NCBI RefSeq assembly: GCF_033042135.1
Contig: NZ_WBXM01000006.1
Coordinates: 1-64,000, forward strand
Length of the DNA stretch: 64,000 nt
Direction: 5' to 3'
From: Haloechinothrix sp033042135
GTDB lineage: Bacteria > Actinomycetota > Actinomycetes > Mycobacteriales > Pseudonocardiaceae
Part shown: piece by piece, positions 36,094 through 45,698 of the stretch
Numbering within the stretch: the first letter of the stretch is position 1
Layout of the letters: each line of letters begins with the position of its first letter
The notes under the pieces: generated by a model
Databases searched by the model: none
Seen by the model: only the letters and a program-made list of their open reading frames with translations
Told to the model about the DNA's origin: nothing
Translations under genes and position numbers: made by a program

Positions 36094-37994
36094 CGGGCAA
36101 CTCCCAACGTGTCCAGCGAATCGGCGAGGATGCCGAGCGCGTCACATCCGCTGTGGACGAACCCACTCACTCCGGCCTCCCGGAAAGTCTCGTCCGGTTT
36201 CCCTGCCAGCAGGACCTGCTTCGCACCCGCCGCGCGCAGCGCGGCGACCACCTCGGCGACCTGCTCGGCGTAGGCCGTGTCGCTGCCGCACAGGCACGCG
36301 ATCGCCGCCCCGCTGGTGCGAAACGCCTCGGCCAGCTCGGCGACCGATGCGGTCTCGCCGGGATCGACGGGCTCGATGCCGCCCGCGGTGAAGAAGTTCG
36401 CCGTGAACGTCGCCCGCGCGGTGTGCGCGGCGAGCGGGCCGAGTGTGGCGAGGAAGGCGCGCGGACGCAGGCCTGTGGCGGCCAGGTGGGCATCGGAGCG
36501 ATCCCGCAGCCGCTCGAAGCCCTCCGCGTAGCGCACCCGGGGTAGGCCGCCGTGCTGCCGCGCGTCGTCCGGCCACGGTTCGCGGCTGACGGGTTCCTCG
36601 GTCAGCAGCGGGTACTCGCTGACCCCGGTGAGCGGCACCCTCCTGGTTGCCAGGTCGGAAGAACGTTCTTGCCATGTCGCGGTGAGCCTGTCCGCGAGAT
36701 AGCCGCTGTCCAGAACGGACTCGATACCGCCGCGCTCCTCGATCGCCTGGAACTCCCGCCACGCGGCGTGCGCCAGCGCGTCGGTGAGGTGCTCGACGTA
36801 CCACGAGCCACCTGCCGGGTCGGTCACTCCGGCGAGTTTGGACTCGTTGAGCAGAATCGAACTGGTGTTGCGCGCGATCCTCCTGCCGAACGCATCCGGC
36901 TGCCCGATGGCGGTGTCGAACGGCAGCACGGTGATCGCGTTGGCCCCGCCGACTGCGGCACCGAAGCATGCCACGGTGCCGCGCAGCATGTTGACCCATG
37001 GGTCGCGGGTGGTGAGCATCGCGGGCGAGGTCACGGCGTGCTGATGCTGCGCTGCCGCGGCCGACCGGACCCCGCTGACCTCGCAAGCACGCGCCCACAT
37101 CCGGCGAGCGGCACGCAGCTTGGCGATAGTGAGGAACTGGTCGGCGGTGGCGGCGTATCGGAACTCCAGCTGCGCCGCAGCGTCGGCGACGGGCATCCCG
37201 ACGCCCGCCAGCGCGCGCAGGTAGCCGACCCCCGTCGCCAGCGCCGCTGCCAGCTCCTGGGCATCCGAGCCGCCTGCCTCGTGGTACGGCAGGCCGTCCA
37301 CCACGATCGTGCGCAAGTGCGGGTAGTCCCGCCCGACGCGCGCGGCGAGCTCGGCCGCGCCTGCCACATCGTGCGCGTGGCCGGTGGTCGCCAGGAGCCC
37401 GATCGGGTCGGCGCCCAGGGTGCCCACGGCCTGGCTCGGCGGCAGCTCGCGTTCGGCGAAGACGTCGAGCAGGGCCTCGGCGGCTCGCCGGTAGTCCGCG
37501 CCGGGGTCGAGCACGATCGGGGCGAGGTCGACGTACACCCCGGTCAGTGCTTCGCCGAGGGCATCGACCGGCAGCGCGGCAGCGCGCCCCTCGCCGAGGC
37601 GCAGCCACACCGAGTTGGCGCCGTTCTCCAGGTCGGTGAGTACCGCCCGGTTGACGGTCGCCGGATCGGGGTCGGCGTGCCGGACGCGGTTGTCCCATCC
37701 GGTGGTGACCCTGCCCTCCGGGCGGTCACCCCGCACGTAAGGCGGCAGCCCGGGAAGCCCGGTGGCGAATGCCGGGACATCCTCGGCGGTGTACAGCGGG
37801 TGCCGCTCGATGCCGTCATAGGTGGTGCTGACGAGCAGGCGCTCCGGTTCGTCCGGTGCGGCGTCCCGCCCGAGCGTGCCGGTCTTACGCAGTGCGGCGG
37901 CGACCTGGTACCGCCACTGCTCGCGGGTCGGGGTGTCGAACTCACCACCGAGAACAAGTTCTTCAGGCGCCGAGGGCCGGTATGACGCAGCCAT
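36090..37994 (-). CDS. mutA: Methylmalonyl-CoA mutase small subunit
   Basis: A 634-aa non-catalytic subunit. It has the mutase barrel (PPYVRGDRPEGRVTTGWDNRVRH, RYAATADQFLTIAKLRAARRMWARACE, GGANAITVLPFD) and a C-terminal flavodoxin-like domain in which the cobalamin-binding DxHxxG is missing, as expected for MutA. The ATG at 37994 lies 8 nt after TACCAT (38003-38008 on this strand), so it may be leaderless. It is divergent from the Ser/Thr kinase gene. Confidence 0.94.
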
Positions 37995-38091
37995 AATCTG
38001 TCATGGTAGATCCCGCACTGCCTCGCACGATGTGACGCGCATCGCGAACCCGGACGTTCAGGCCACTCTTCCGGGCTACTTCAGGGTTAAC

Positions 38092-38106
38092 TGGAACGCG
38101 TTCTGG
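38092..38106. promoter_or_regulatory. TetR-type palindrome between mutA and the kinase gene
   Basis: The sequence TGGAACGCGTTCTGG contains the perfect palindrome GAACGCGTTC and an AAC-NN-GTT core like that of KstR-type TetR regulators of lipid and sterol catabolism, though the outer bases do not fit fully. It lies 98 bp upstream of mutA and 46 bp upstream of the kinase gene. Assignment to a regulator is speculative. Confidence 0.3.
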
Positions 38107-38151
38107 CACGTCATCGCCCACGGCGAGCGCTGTATCGGACACAATGCGTGT

Positions 38152-39900
38152 GTGTCATCGCACAGTACGAGCCAACCTGGCGACGGGAGCTCGAGGCCAC
38201 GGGTGATCGCGGGCCGCTACCGGCTGGAGTCGGTTCTCGGTCAGGGAGCGATGGGCACCGTGTGGGCGGCCTACGACGAGCTACTGTACCGGCGGGTAGC
38301 GGTCAAGGAGTTCCGGCTACCCCGGGACCTTCCCGAGGGGGCGGCGTCACGGCTGCGCGAGCGCACGCTACGGGAGGCACGCACGATCGCCGGGATCAGC
38401 CACCCGAACGTGATCACGCTGTACGACGTCGTCAGCGAAGGCGGCGAGCCGTTCATCGTGATGGAGTTGCTGCCTGCCCGCAGCCTCGCCGGGATCATCG
38501 CCGAGCACGGCCCGCTGACGGTCACCCAGGCTGCCACGATTGCCGACGCCGTAGCGGCCGCCCTGCAGGCGGCGGCGGCCGCGGGTGTCACGCACCGGGA
38601 CGTGAAGCCGGCCAACGTACTGGTATGCCGGGACGGCAGGGCCACGCTCACCGATTTCGGTATCGCAGGGCAGGCGGCGGAGATCGCCGGCGCCGCGGGC
38701 AGGCCCATGGCGGCCGAGCGGCCGCCGGAACCCGGCAACCTGCTACTCGGCTCACCCGCCTACATGGCCCCGGAGGTCGCCTCGGGCGAGCGCGCCGGGC
38801 AGGCAGCCGACCTGTGGGGTCTCGGTGCGACGCTGTTCGCGGCCTTGACAGGACGCCCCCCGTACGATGTCGACGACGATCCCGTGGCCACCGCGAGCGC
38901 CGTGGCCCGCGGTGAGGTCCCCGCACCGCCCCCCGGCCCGCTCGCCCCGATCGTTTCCCGGCTCATGAACCCGGATCCGCACGGCAGACCCGACCCCACG
39001 CGGGTGCGGGAGGCACTGACGCCGTACCGCGCGGCACCCGGCGAGGAGCCGTTTCCCGCGACGCTGTTCGCCGGTACGCGGCCGGGCACCGCGGAGCAGG
39101 CTGGTCGGGCAGGCGGCGCTTCAGGGGACGAGCCAAGCGGCGGCGCAGTCGACGGTGCGGGCGGCGAGCAACCACCACCGGCCCCGCTGGCCACCGATCC
39201 GGGTCCCCTCCCAGCCGAGTTACCCGCTCCCACCGGCTCGCGCAGGCGGCTACTCGCGACAGCCGGGCTCGCCGCCACGGCGGTATTGGCCTATGGTGCG
39301 ACCGCCACCGCCGGGTTCGCACTGACCCGCTGGTTGGGTGGCTCGGAGGTGCTGCCGCCCGCGGCGGCCAGCGACGGCACGGGTTACGCCTTCGAGACCC
39401 GGACCGGCGACGCGGGTAGCGCGAGGGGATCGGGACGGGCACTGTTCACCGTCGACGTCCCCCGCGGCTGGGCCACCTTCGTGAGCAGGCATGCTCTCGA
39501 CCAGCTGCCGGTGAGTACCCGGACGCGGTTCGTTTCCGGTGACGGTCGCGCGGCGATCGCCGTCGAGCGGTTCCCCGGTTTCTTCGACGATCTCACCATC
39601 GACGACTACCTCGATGTGCTCGGCGAGACCGTGTACCCGGCCGGTTTCGATGTCGTCCACCGCGCCCGCACCTCGCCGCTGGCGAACGTAGGTCCCGCGG
39701 AGGCGGTGACCTACCGGGCGGTGGCGGCCGAGCGCGAGCCGGGCTCCCCGGCACAGCACACCACCACCGTCGCCCGGCTCGCCGACATCGACGAGGCACT
39801 CTGGGTACTCGGCATCACGGCACCGCGGGCAGGCGAGGAGCGCGCCACAACCATGCTCGACGACCGGGTCGCGCCGAGCTTCACGGTGCTCGGCTCGTGA
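38152..39900 (+). CDS. Transmembrane serine/threonine protein kinase
   Basis: A 582-aa Pkn2-type kinase. Kinase domain about 21-290: glycine loop LGQGAMGTVW, catalytic K52, HRDVKPANVL with D150 and N155, and DFG with D168. The activation segment ends SPAYMAPEV. A Pro/Gly-rich juxtamembrane region leads to one membrane helix (about 367-391) and an extracytoplasmic domain of about 190 residues (sensor) without PASTA repeats. GTG 38152 is chosen as the last in-frame start before the kinase fold; ACAAT 7 nt upstream suggests a leaderless mRNA. The VWA protein gene follows. Confidence 0.9.
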   Translation: MSSHSTSQPGDGSSRPRVIAGRYRLESVLGQGAMGTVWAAYDELLYRRVAVKEFRLPRDLPEGAASRLRERTLREARTIAGISHPNVITLYDVVSEGGEPFIVMELLPARSLAGIIAEHGPLTVTQAATIADAVAAALQAAAAAGVTHRDVKPANVLVCRDGRATLTDFGIAGQAAEIAGAAGRPMAAERPPEPGNLLLGSPAYMAPEVASGERAGQAADLWGLGATLFAALTGRPPYDVDDDPVATASAVARGEVPAPPPGPLAPIVSRLMNPDPHGRPDPTRVREALTPYRAAPGEEPFPATLFAGTRPGTAEQAGRAGGASGDEPSGGAVDGAGGEQPPPAPLATDPGPLPAELPAPTGSRRRLLATAGLAATAVLAYGATATAGFALTRWLGGSEVLPPAAASDGTGYAFETRTGDAGSARGSGRALFTVDVPRGWATFVSRHALDQLPVSTRTRFVSGDGRAAIAVERFPGFFDDLTIDDYLDVLGETVYPAGFDVVHRARTSPLANVGPAEAVTYRAVAAEREPGSPAQHTTTVARLADIDEALWVLGITAPRAGEERATTMLDDRVAPSFTVLGS

Positions 39901-40076
39901 CCCGACCGGCGCAGGCCTGCGTCACTCACGCAGCGCGCAGGGTTGGAAGCAGCAGGTAGTAGTGCACGAGGTCCCGCCGTTCGGGCCTTGCACTCACCCG
40001 TAAGGCTCACGAAAAATACTCGCGAACAGGCCATGATGCCCACGCTGCGGCAAACGAGACTTCACGGGGGATCCGA

Positions 40077-41786
40077 GTGGGTGGACGACATCGTCAGCGC
40101 GATGTACGGCGCGGCTCGATCCTCGCTGCGATCGCCAGCGGCGTGGCCATCGTGCTGGCCGCCGGAGCTGGTGTGGTATTCATCACCTCCCATGCGTTCG
40201 GGTGCCCCAGTACCGAACCGTTCGTTGTGGAGGCCGATCCGGCGATCGCCCCGGCACTGACCGAGTACGTCACCGAAGACCTGCCTGACGAGGACGGCGA
40301 CGTGGCTTGTCTCGAACCACGCGTCGAGGCGGTGGAGCCGTTCGAGGCGGCAGGCCGGTACAGCGCGGACAACGGGGGTAACGCCGGAACGGGTGGTGAG
40401 GGGGCCGGCGCAGCCACACTCTGGATCCCCGACTCCACCATCTGGTTGCAGCGCGCGAACGAGCAGCAGTCCTCGGTCCCCGCGCGGGGCACGTCGGTCG
40501 CCACGAGCCCCGTGGTGCTGGCCACGAGCGAGGAGCGGGCCGCCGAGGCAGGCTGGCCCGGCGAGGCACCCTCGTGGAGCGCGGTACTCGATGACGGTGC
40601 CGTAGCGGGTTCGGGTGACCCGTCGGCCAGCGCCGCGGGACTCATCGCCGTCACCGGCATCGGCGAGCATGACTTCGCCGAACACCAGCGCACCCGCATC
40701 GTGCAGTCGATGGCCAAGCACGCGATCGCGGTGTCGGACAACCCGTTCAACCGGCTCCCCGGTGGCGGCACGGAACCTCAGGTCGACGTGTTCCCCACCG
40801 CCGAACAGCGATTGATCAGCGGTGACGGGCAGGACGCCGCACTGGATCGCGCCGTCACCGCAGCCTACCCCGATGTGCCGATCCCGTGGCTCGACTTCCC
40901 TGCGGTCGTGCTCGGGCCCGCAGGCGAGCCCGCGGTCGAAGCGGCCGCGACCTTCCGGGACGCGCTGACCGAGCCCACCGCCAGGGCCCGGATGGTCGAG
41001 CACGGTTTCCGCGACGGCGACGGTGAGCTCGCCACCGGCGCCGACACCGGGCCGGTCGCCGAAGCCCTCGCGGCTGCCGTGGTCCAGCCAGACGCGGGCA
41101 CGATCGTGCCGCCACCGAGCACCGATGCCGTGGACGAGGCACTGACGACCTGGTCGACGGTGTCGAAAGAAGGCAGGATGCTGGTGGTCACCGACGTCTC
41201 CGGCTCCATGGCGGCCGAGGTCCCCGGCACCGAGCTCACCCGCATGGAGGTCACACTCGACGCCCTCACTCAGGGCTTGCACCTGCTCCGGCCGGGCACG
41301 GAACTGGCGATGTGGCAGTTCTCCCACGAGATCGACGGCGAGCGACACCACACCGAACTGGCGCCGTGGCGCACCGTCCGTGACCACCTCGCGAGCGGTC
41401 TACCGCAGCAACTGCCCGAGCTGATCTACGGGCCGGGACGCGGGACCGCACTGTACGACACCACCCTGGACGCCTACGACGAGATGCTGGACGCGCGGAG
41501 CGAGGAGCAACTCAGCCTGATCGTCATCTTCACCGACGGCAAGGACGAGAACCCCGACGGCATCTCCCGCGACGAGCTCGTCGCCGGGTTGGACGAACGC
41601 ACGGGGGCGGACCAACCGGTCCCGATCGTCTACATCGGTCTCGGCACCGACGTCGAACCGGAGGTGCTCGCCGACATCGTCGAGGTCACCGGCGGGGACG
41701 TGTTCCTGTCGGAGGAGATCGCCGACCTCGAGGAGATCTTCTTCGATTCGCTGTCCGCGCTCGCCTGCCCGCCGAGGGGTTGCTGA
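40077..41786 (+). CDS. Membrane-anchored VWA protein with substrate-binding-like domain
   Basis: A 569-aa exported protein. A basic N-terminus and helix (about 15-38) act as signal or anchor. Residues about 50-350 resemble a periplasmic solute-binding fold (LWIPDSTIWLQRANE, DNPFNRLPGGG). A von Willebrand factor A domain follows with a complete MIDAS motif DVSGSM near residue 373 and TDGKDEN. Similar two-domain proteins occur widely in actinobacteria; the ligand is unknown. GTG 40077 has GGGGG upstream. It is in line with the kinase gene 176 nt upstream and could be functionally linked. Confidence 0.8.
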   Translation: MGGRHRQRDVRRGSILAAIASGVAIVLAAGAGVVFITSHAFGCPSTEPFVVEADPAIAPALTEYVTEDLPDEDGDVACLEPRVEAVEPFEAAGRYSADNGGNAGTGGEGAGAATLWIPDSTIWLQRANEQQSSVPARGTSVATSPVVLATSEERAAEAGWPGEAPSWSAVLDDGAVAGSGDPSASAAGLIAVTGIGEHDFAEHQRTRIVQSMAKHAIAVSDNPFNRLPGGGTEPQVDVFPTAEQRLISGDGQDAALDRAVTAAYPDVPIPWLDFPAVVLGPAGEPAVEAAATFRDALTEPTARARMVEHGFRDGDGELATGADTGPVAEALAAAVVQPDAGTIVPPPSTDAVDEALTTWSTVSKEGRMLVVTDVSGSMAAEVPGTELTRMEVTLDALTQGLHLLRPGTELAMWQFSHEIDGERHHTELAPWRTVRDHLASGLPQQLPELIYGPGRGTALYDTTLDAYDEMLDARSEEQLSLIVIFTDGKDENPDGISRDELVAGLDERTGADQPVPIVYIGLGTDVEPEVLADIVEVTGGDVFLSEEIADLEEIFFDSLSALACPPRGC

Positions 41787-41807
41787 CCCGCACTGCCGCA
41801 CGACGCC

Positions 41808-41833
41808 GTCCCCGGTAGCTGTCCCCGGTAGCT
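41808..41833 (+). repeat. 13-bp tandem repeat upstream of the PNP gene
   Basis: GTCCCCGGTAGCT is repeated exactly at 41808-41820 and 41821-41833, followed by a partial third copy (GTCCCCGGCAC). An in-frame TAG within the second copy (41829-41831) closes the PNP reading frame upstream, which helps to fix its start. The repeat has no evident role. Confidence 0.8.
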
Positions 41834-41933
41834 GTCCCCGGCACCCCGCTTCCCGGCTGCGATACTGGCTCGCGTCGACCCGAACCGGTCCGGAACGCCT
41901 GGAACGTTTGGAACGCCACGGAAGGAGCTCGCC

Positions 41934-42740
41934 ATCAGCGCGGAGCAGGGCAACGCCACGGACACCGCGGCCGATGCCGCGGCCGAGCTCGCCAAACGGA
42001 CCGGCACGTCAGGGCACGACGTAGCCGTCGTCCTCGGGTCCGGCTGGCGACCCGCAGCCGATATGCTCGGCGAACCGGTCACCGAGATCGAGTTGACACG
42101 CCTTCCCGGGTTCACCGGGCCGACTGCCGTGGGCCACGCGGGCACGCTGCGGTCGCTGCGGGTCGGCGACACCCGCGTGCTCGTGCTGCTCGGTCGGACG
42201 CACCTGTACGAGGGATTCGGGATCGAGCCGGTGGTTCACGGTGTGCGCACCGCCGCCGCCACCGGCGTGCGCACCGTGCTGCTGACCAACGCGGCAGGAG
42301 GGATCACCGACGGTCTCCGTGTCGGGCAGCCGGTGCTGATCAGCGACCACCTCAACTTGACGGCCCGATCGCCGCTGACCGGGGCCTCCTTCACCGATCT
42401 CACCGACCTGTACTCGCCCCGGTTGCGCGAGCGGGCGCGAGAGATCGACCCGACGCTGGCCGAGGGCGTCTACGCGGGGTTGCCGGGACCGCATTTCGAA
42501 ACCCCGGCGGAGATCCGGATGCTGCGCACGCTCGGCGCCGACCTGGTCGGCATGTCCACGGTGCTGGAAGCGATCGCGGCGCGCGCCGCCGGTATGGAGG
42601 TTTTCGGGCTGTCGCTGGTCACGAACCTCGCGGCGGGACTGTCCGGCGAACCGTTGAGCCACGAGGAAGTACTGGAGGCGGGGCGTTCCTCCGCCAGGCG
42701 GATGGGATCGCTGCTCGCCGACCTGGTCGCGGTGGCCTGA
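41934..42740 (+). CDS. punA: Purine nucleoside phosphorylase, apparent ATC start
   Basis: A 268-aa trimeric-type PNP that phosphorolyses purine (deoxy)nucleosides to base and (deoxy)ribose-1-phosphate. Motifs: VVLGSGWRPAADML, GHAGTLRSL, GRTHLYEGFG, LTNAAGGITDGL, SDHLNLTARSPL and LPGPHFETPAEIRM. The frame is open back to TAG at 41829 and holds no ATG, GTG or TTG before the conserved N-terminal VVLGSGW. ATC at 41934 has GAAGGAG exactly 6 nt upstream and gives the 268-aa length I recall for the M. tuberculosis enzyme. ATG 42063 would delete the phosphate-binding loop. A start-codon mutation or sequence error is the alternative. Confidence 0.85.
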   Translation: MSAEQGNATDTAADAAAELAKRTGTSGHDVAVVLGSGWRPAADMLGEPVTEIELTRLPGFTGPTAVGHAGTLRSLRVGDTRVLVLLGRTHLYEGFGIEPVVHGVRTAAATGVRTVLLTNAAGGITDGLRVGQPVLISDHLNLTARSPLTGASFTDLTDLYSPRLRERAREIDPTLAEGVYAGLPGPHFETPAEIRMLRTLGADLVGMSTVLEAIAARAAGMEVFGLSLVTNLAAGLSGEPLSHEEVLEAGRSSARRMGSLLADLVAVA

Positions 42741-44437
42741 TGACGCTCGACCCGGCGACGCGTGAAGCGGCGCGGCGTTGGCTGGCTGGCGAGGTGGACG
42801 ACCGCGACCGCGCCGAGCTGCGCGCCCTGCTCGACCGGGCGGACAACGGCGAGGCGGCCGCGGTGACCGAACTCGCCACGCGCCTTGCCACGCCGTTGCG
42901 TTTCGGCACGGCAGGGTTGCGCGGGCCGGTCCGTGCCGGGCCGAACGGGATGAACCGTGCCGTGGTTGCCCGTGCCACCTCGGCCGTGGCCCGCTGGCTC
43001 ACCGGCCAGGGGCACGGGGGCGGCACGGTCGTCGTCGGCGGCGACGCCAGGCACCGGTCGGCGGCGTTGGCCGCCGAGGCCGCCGCGGTGCTGGCCGGTG
43101 CGGGCTTCGCGGTGCGCGCCTTCACCGAGCCGGTTCCCACCCCGCTTGTCGCCTTCGCGGTCCGCGAGCTCGACGCGGTCGCGGGCATCCAGATCACCGC
43201 GTCGCACAACCCGGCGTCGGACAACGGGTACAAGCTCTACGACGCCACCGGCGCGCAGCTCGCCCCGCCAGCGGACACCGAGATCGAAGCCGCGATGGCC
43301 GCCGCTCCGCCTGCGACGGAGCTGCCCCGCTCGACCAGCAGGCATGCCGTGCACAGTGCCCCGATCGGCGAACGCTACCTGGCGCGCGTGGCGCAGCTGC
43401 CGCGCGGCACCACCCGCTCGGTGCGTATCGCGTTCACGCCGCTGCACGGCACGGGCGGCAAACTCGCGCTCGCGGCGTTACGCCGAGCGGGATTCACCGA
43501 TGTGGTCGTGGTCGACGAGCAAGCGGAGCCGGATCCGGACTTCCCCACCGTGGCGTTTCCCAACCCGGAGGAGCCAGGTGTGTGCGACCGGCTGCTGGAA
43601 CTCGCCAGCACCACCGCGGCAGACCTGGCCATCGCGCTCGACCCGGACGCCGACCGCTGCGCGGTGGGCATCCCGGAGCCGGGCACCGGCTTCCGGATGC
43701 TCAGCGGAGACGAGACCGGCACGCTGCTCGGCGAATACCTGCTCGCCACGTTGGACAGGCAGCGGTCCCCGGATCCGGTGGTGGCCAGCACGGTGGTCTC
43801 CTCATCGGCGCTGGCCTCGATCGCGCGGGCGCACGGCGCGCGGTACGCCGAGACGCTGACCGGGTTCAAGTGGCTGGTACGCGCGGCCGAGCAGGGCGCG
43901 GCAGGCACACTGGTCTACGCCTACGAGGAAGCGCTCGGGCATTGCGTCGACCCGGCGACCGTGCGGGACAAGGACGGGATCGCGACCGCGGTGCTCGCCG
44001 CCGACCTCGCCGCCGCACGCAAGGCGGCAGGTTCCTCACTTCGCGCCATGCTCGACGAGCTCCACGTCGCGCACGGCGTGCACGTCACGGAGCCACTCAC
44101 GCTGCGGCTGGACGCCGGTGAGGCTGCCAGCACGATCATGACGCGGCTACGCCAGCGTCCACCGTCGCGGTTGGCCGAGCGGTCGGTCACCGTCACGGAC
44201 CTGCTGCCCGACGCCGACGTGCTCCGCTACCAGGGCGACGGGCTGCGCCTCGCGGTCCGCCCCTCGGGCACCGAACCCAAGCTCAAGGCCTACCTGGAAG
44301 CGGTCGAACCGGTGGCAGGCCCTGGCACGGCTGAGGCTCTCGATCAGGCACGGACCACCGCCGGGCACCGGCTCGCGGCATTGCGGCAGGACACCAGGAC
44401 GCTTGTCACCACGGCGACCACCGCACGCACCTCGTGA
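42740..44437 (+). CDS. pmmB: Phosphohexomutase (phosphomannomutase/phosphoglucomutase), possible phosphopentomutase
   Basis: A 565-aa alpha-D-phosphohexomutase. The active-site phosphoserine lies in ITASHNPASDNGYK; the metal site is ALDPDADRCAV; sugar-binding GDETGTLLG and phosphate-binding RPSGTEPKLK complete the four domains. Its start overlaps the PNP stop by one base (TGATG). That coupling suggests a role in converting (deoxy)ribose-1-phosphate to the 5-phosphate for DeoC or the pentose pathway, in addition to or instead of hexose phosphates. This is inference from context. Confidence 0.9.
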   Translation: MTLDPATREAARRWLAGEVDDRDRAELRALLDRADNGEAAAVTELATRLATPLRFGTAGLRGPVRAGPNGMNRAVVARATSAVARWLTGQGHGGGTVVVGGDARHRSAALAAEAAAVLAGAGFAVRAFTEPVPTPLVAFAVRELDAVAGIQITASHNPASDNGYKLYDATGAQLAPPADTEIEAAMAAAPPATELPRSTSRHAVHSAPIGERYLARVAQLPRGTTRSVRIAFTPLHGTGGKLALAALRRAGFTDVVVVDEQAEPDPDFPTVAFPNPEEPGVCDRLLELASTTAADLAIALDPDADRCAVGIPEPGTGFRMLSGDETGTLLGEYLLATLDRQRSPDPVVASTVVSSSALASIARAHGARYAETLTGFKWLVRAAEQGAAGTLVYAYEEALGHCVDPATVRDKDGIATAVLAADLAAARKAAGSSLRAMLDELHVAHGVHVTEPLTLRLDAGEAASTIMTRLRQRPPSRLAERSVTVTDLLPDADVLRYQGDGLRLAVRPSGTEPKLKAYLEAVEPVAGPGTAEALDQARTTAGHRLAALRQDTRTLVTTATTARTS

Positions 44438-44461
44438 CCGATCGTGAGGCACAGTGAAGCC

Positions 44462-44914
44462 ATGGCGACCTTGCTCATCGTGCACCACACCCCGTCCCCC
44501 AACGTGCAGGCCATGTTCGAGGCAGTCGTGGACGGCGCGACCACCGACGAGATCGAGGGCGTCACGGTCGTGCGCAGGGCCGCGCTGGCGGCCACCGCCT
44601 CGGACGTGCTCGCCGCCGACGGTTACCTGCTCGGCACCACCGCCAACCTCGGCTACATGGCTGGTGCGCTCAAGCACTTCTTCGACCAGATCTACTACCC
44701 CTGCCTGGACGCGACCAAAGGAAAGCCGTACAGCTACTACGTCCACGGCGGCAACGACACCTCGGGAACCACCCGCGGCATCGAGGGCATCGTCACCGGC
44801 CTGGCCTGGGAGAAGGCCGCCCAGCCGGTGGCGGTCACCGGGGAACCGAGCAAGGAGGACCTCGAGTCCTGCTGGGAACTGGGGGCGACGATGGCGGCAA
44901 CACTGATGGGCTGA
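44462..44914 (+). CDS. Flavodoxin-like / NADPH-dependent FMN reductase family protein
   Basis: A 150-aa flavodoxin-fold protein: TLLIVHHTPSPNVQAMFEAV (phosphate loop), DGYLLGTTANLGYMAGALKHFFDQIYYP (flavin loop 2) and YYVHGGNDTSGTTRGIEGI (loop 3). It probably binds FMN and acts as an oxidoreductase; the substrate is unknown. It lies 24 nt after pmmB and may be co-transcribed. ATG 44462 is preferred over an upstream ATG at 44444. Confidence 0.85.
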   Translation: MATLLIVHHTPSPNVQAMFEAVVDGATTDEIEGVTVVRRAALAATASDVLAADGYLLGTTANLGYMAGALKHFFDQIYYPCLDATKGKPYSYYVHGGNDTSGTTRGIEGIVTGLAWEKAAQPVAVTGEPSKEDLESCWELGATMAATLMG

Positions 44915-44948
44915 CTCGCCCATCCCCCTCGGGGACTACCATGCGGGC

Positions 44949-45698
44949 ATGGTGCCGCACCGGACTGCAGGCCGTGCCGTAGCCTGCCTACTCGCCGCGC
45001 TCGCGCTGGTCGCGTCAGCCTGTAGCGAGGATGCCGAAGACCTGCCCGAAGCGGGCACGCTGCTGGATCGTGCCAGCGCGGCCGCGGCGGAAGTGACCAG
45101 TGCACGGTTCACGCTGCACGCCACCGGTGACGTTCCCGGCCTGACCGTGCAGGCCATCGAGGGTGATCTGACCACAGAGGGCGGGCCGTACGGCGCAGCG
45201 CAGGGCACCGCGACACTCTCGGTGGGCGGCCAGCTCGTCGAATCGGAGTTCGTGCTGCACTCCGAGACACTGCATCTCGAAACGCCAGGGGGCGGTTTCC
45301 AGGAGATCCGCGCCGACCGGGTGGCCGCCATCTACGACCCCTCTGCCGTGCTCGACCCGGAACGCGGGGTGGCGAATCTGCTGACACAGGTGCGTGAGGC
45401 GGAAACCGTCGGCACCGAAACGGTGGACGGCACGGCGACCTACGAGGTCGACGGCACCGTGGCGCACGAGGCGTTCGCCGAGCTGATCCCCGGCGTCACC
45501 TCAGACGCGGAGATCACCCTGTGGCTCACCGAGGAGGGTGACCACCTGCCGGTGCGGGTGTCGCTGACGTTCCCTGACGCCGAAAGCGCCGAGGACGCCG
45601 ACACAGCCGACACCGATGACGCACCGACGGTTGAGGTCACGCTGTCGCAGGTGAACGAGCCGGTCACGGTGTCACCGCCCGAGTCCGGCGGCGAATGA
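44949..45698 (+). CDS. lprG: LppX/LprG-family lipoprotein
   Basis: A 249-aa lipoprotein: signal peptide with lipobox LVASAC (Cys 25), then the LppX_LprAFG beta half-barrel with a central hydrophobic cavity. In mycobacteria LprG carries triacylated lipids across the periplasm. The C-terminus is acidic and disordered (SAEDADTADTDD). ATG 44949 follows TACCAT (44937-44942) by 6 nt, so probably leaderless. It overlaps the MFS gene by 4 nt, the conserved LprG-P55 pairing. Confidence 0.9.
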   Translation: MVPHRTAGRAVACLLAALALVASACSEDAEDLPEAGTLLDRASAAAAEVTSARFTLHATGDVPGLTVQAIEGDLTTEGGPYGAAQGTATLSVGGQLVESEFVLHSETLHLETPGGGFQEIRADRVAAIYDPSAVLDPERGVANLLTQVREAETVGTETVDGTATYEVDGTVAHEAFAELIPGVTSDAEITLWLTEEGDHLPVRVSLTFPDAESAEDADTADTDDAPTVEVTLSQVNEPVTVSPPESGGE

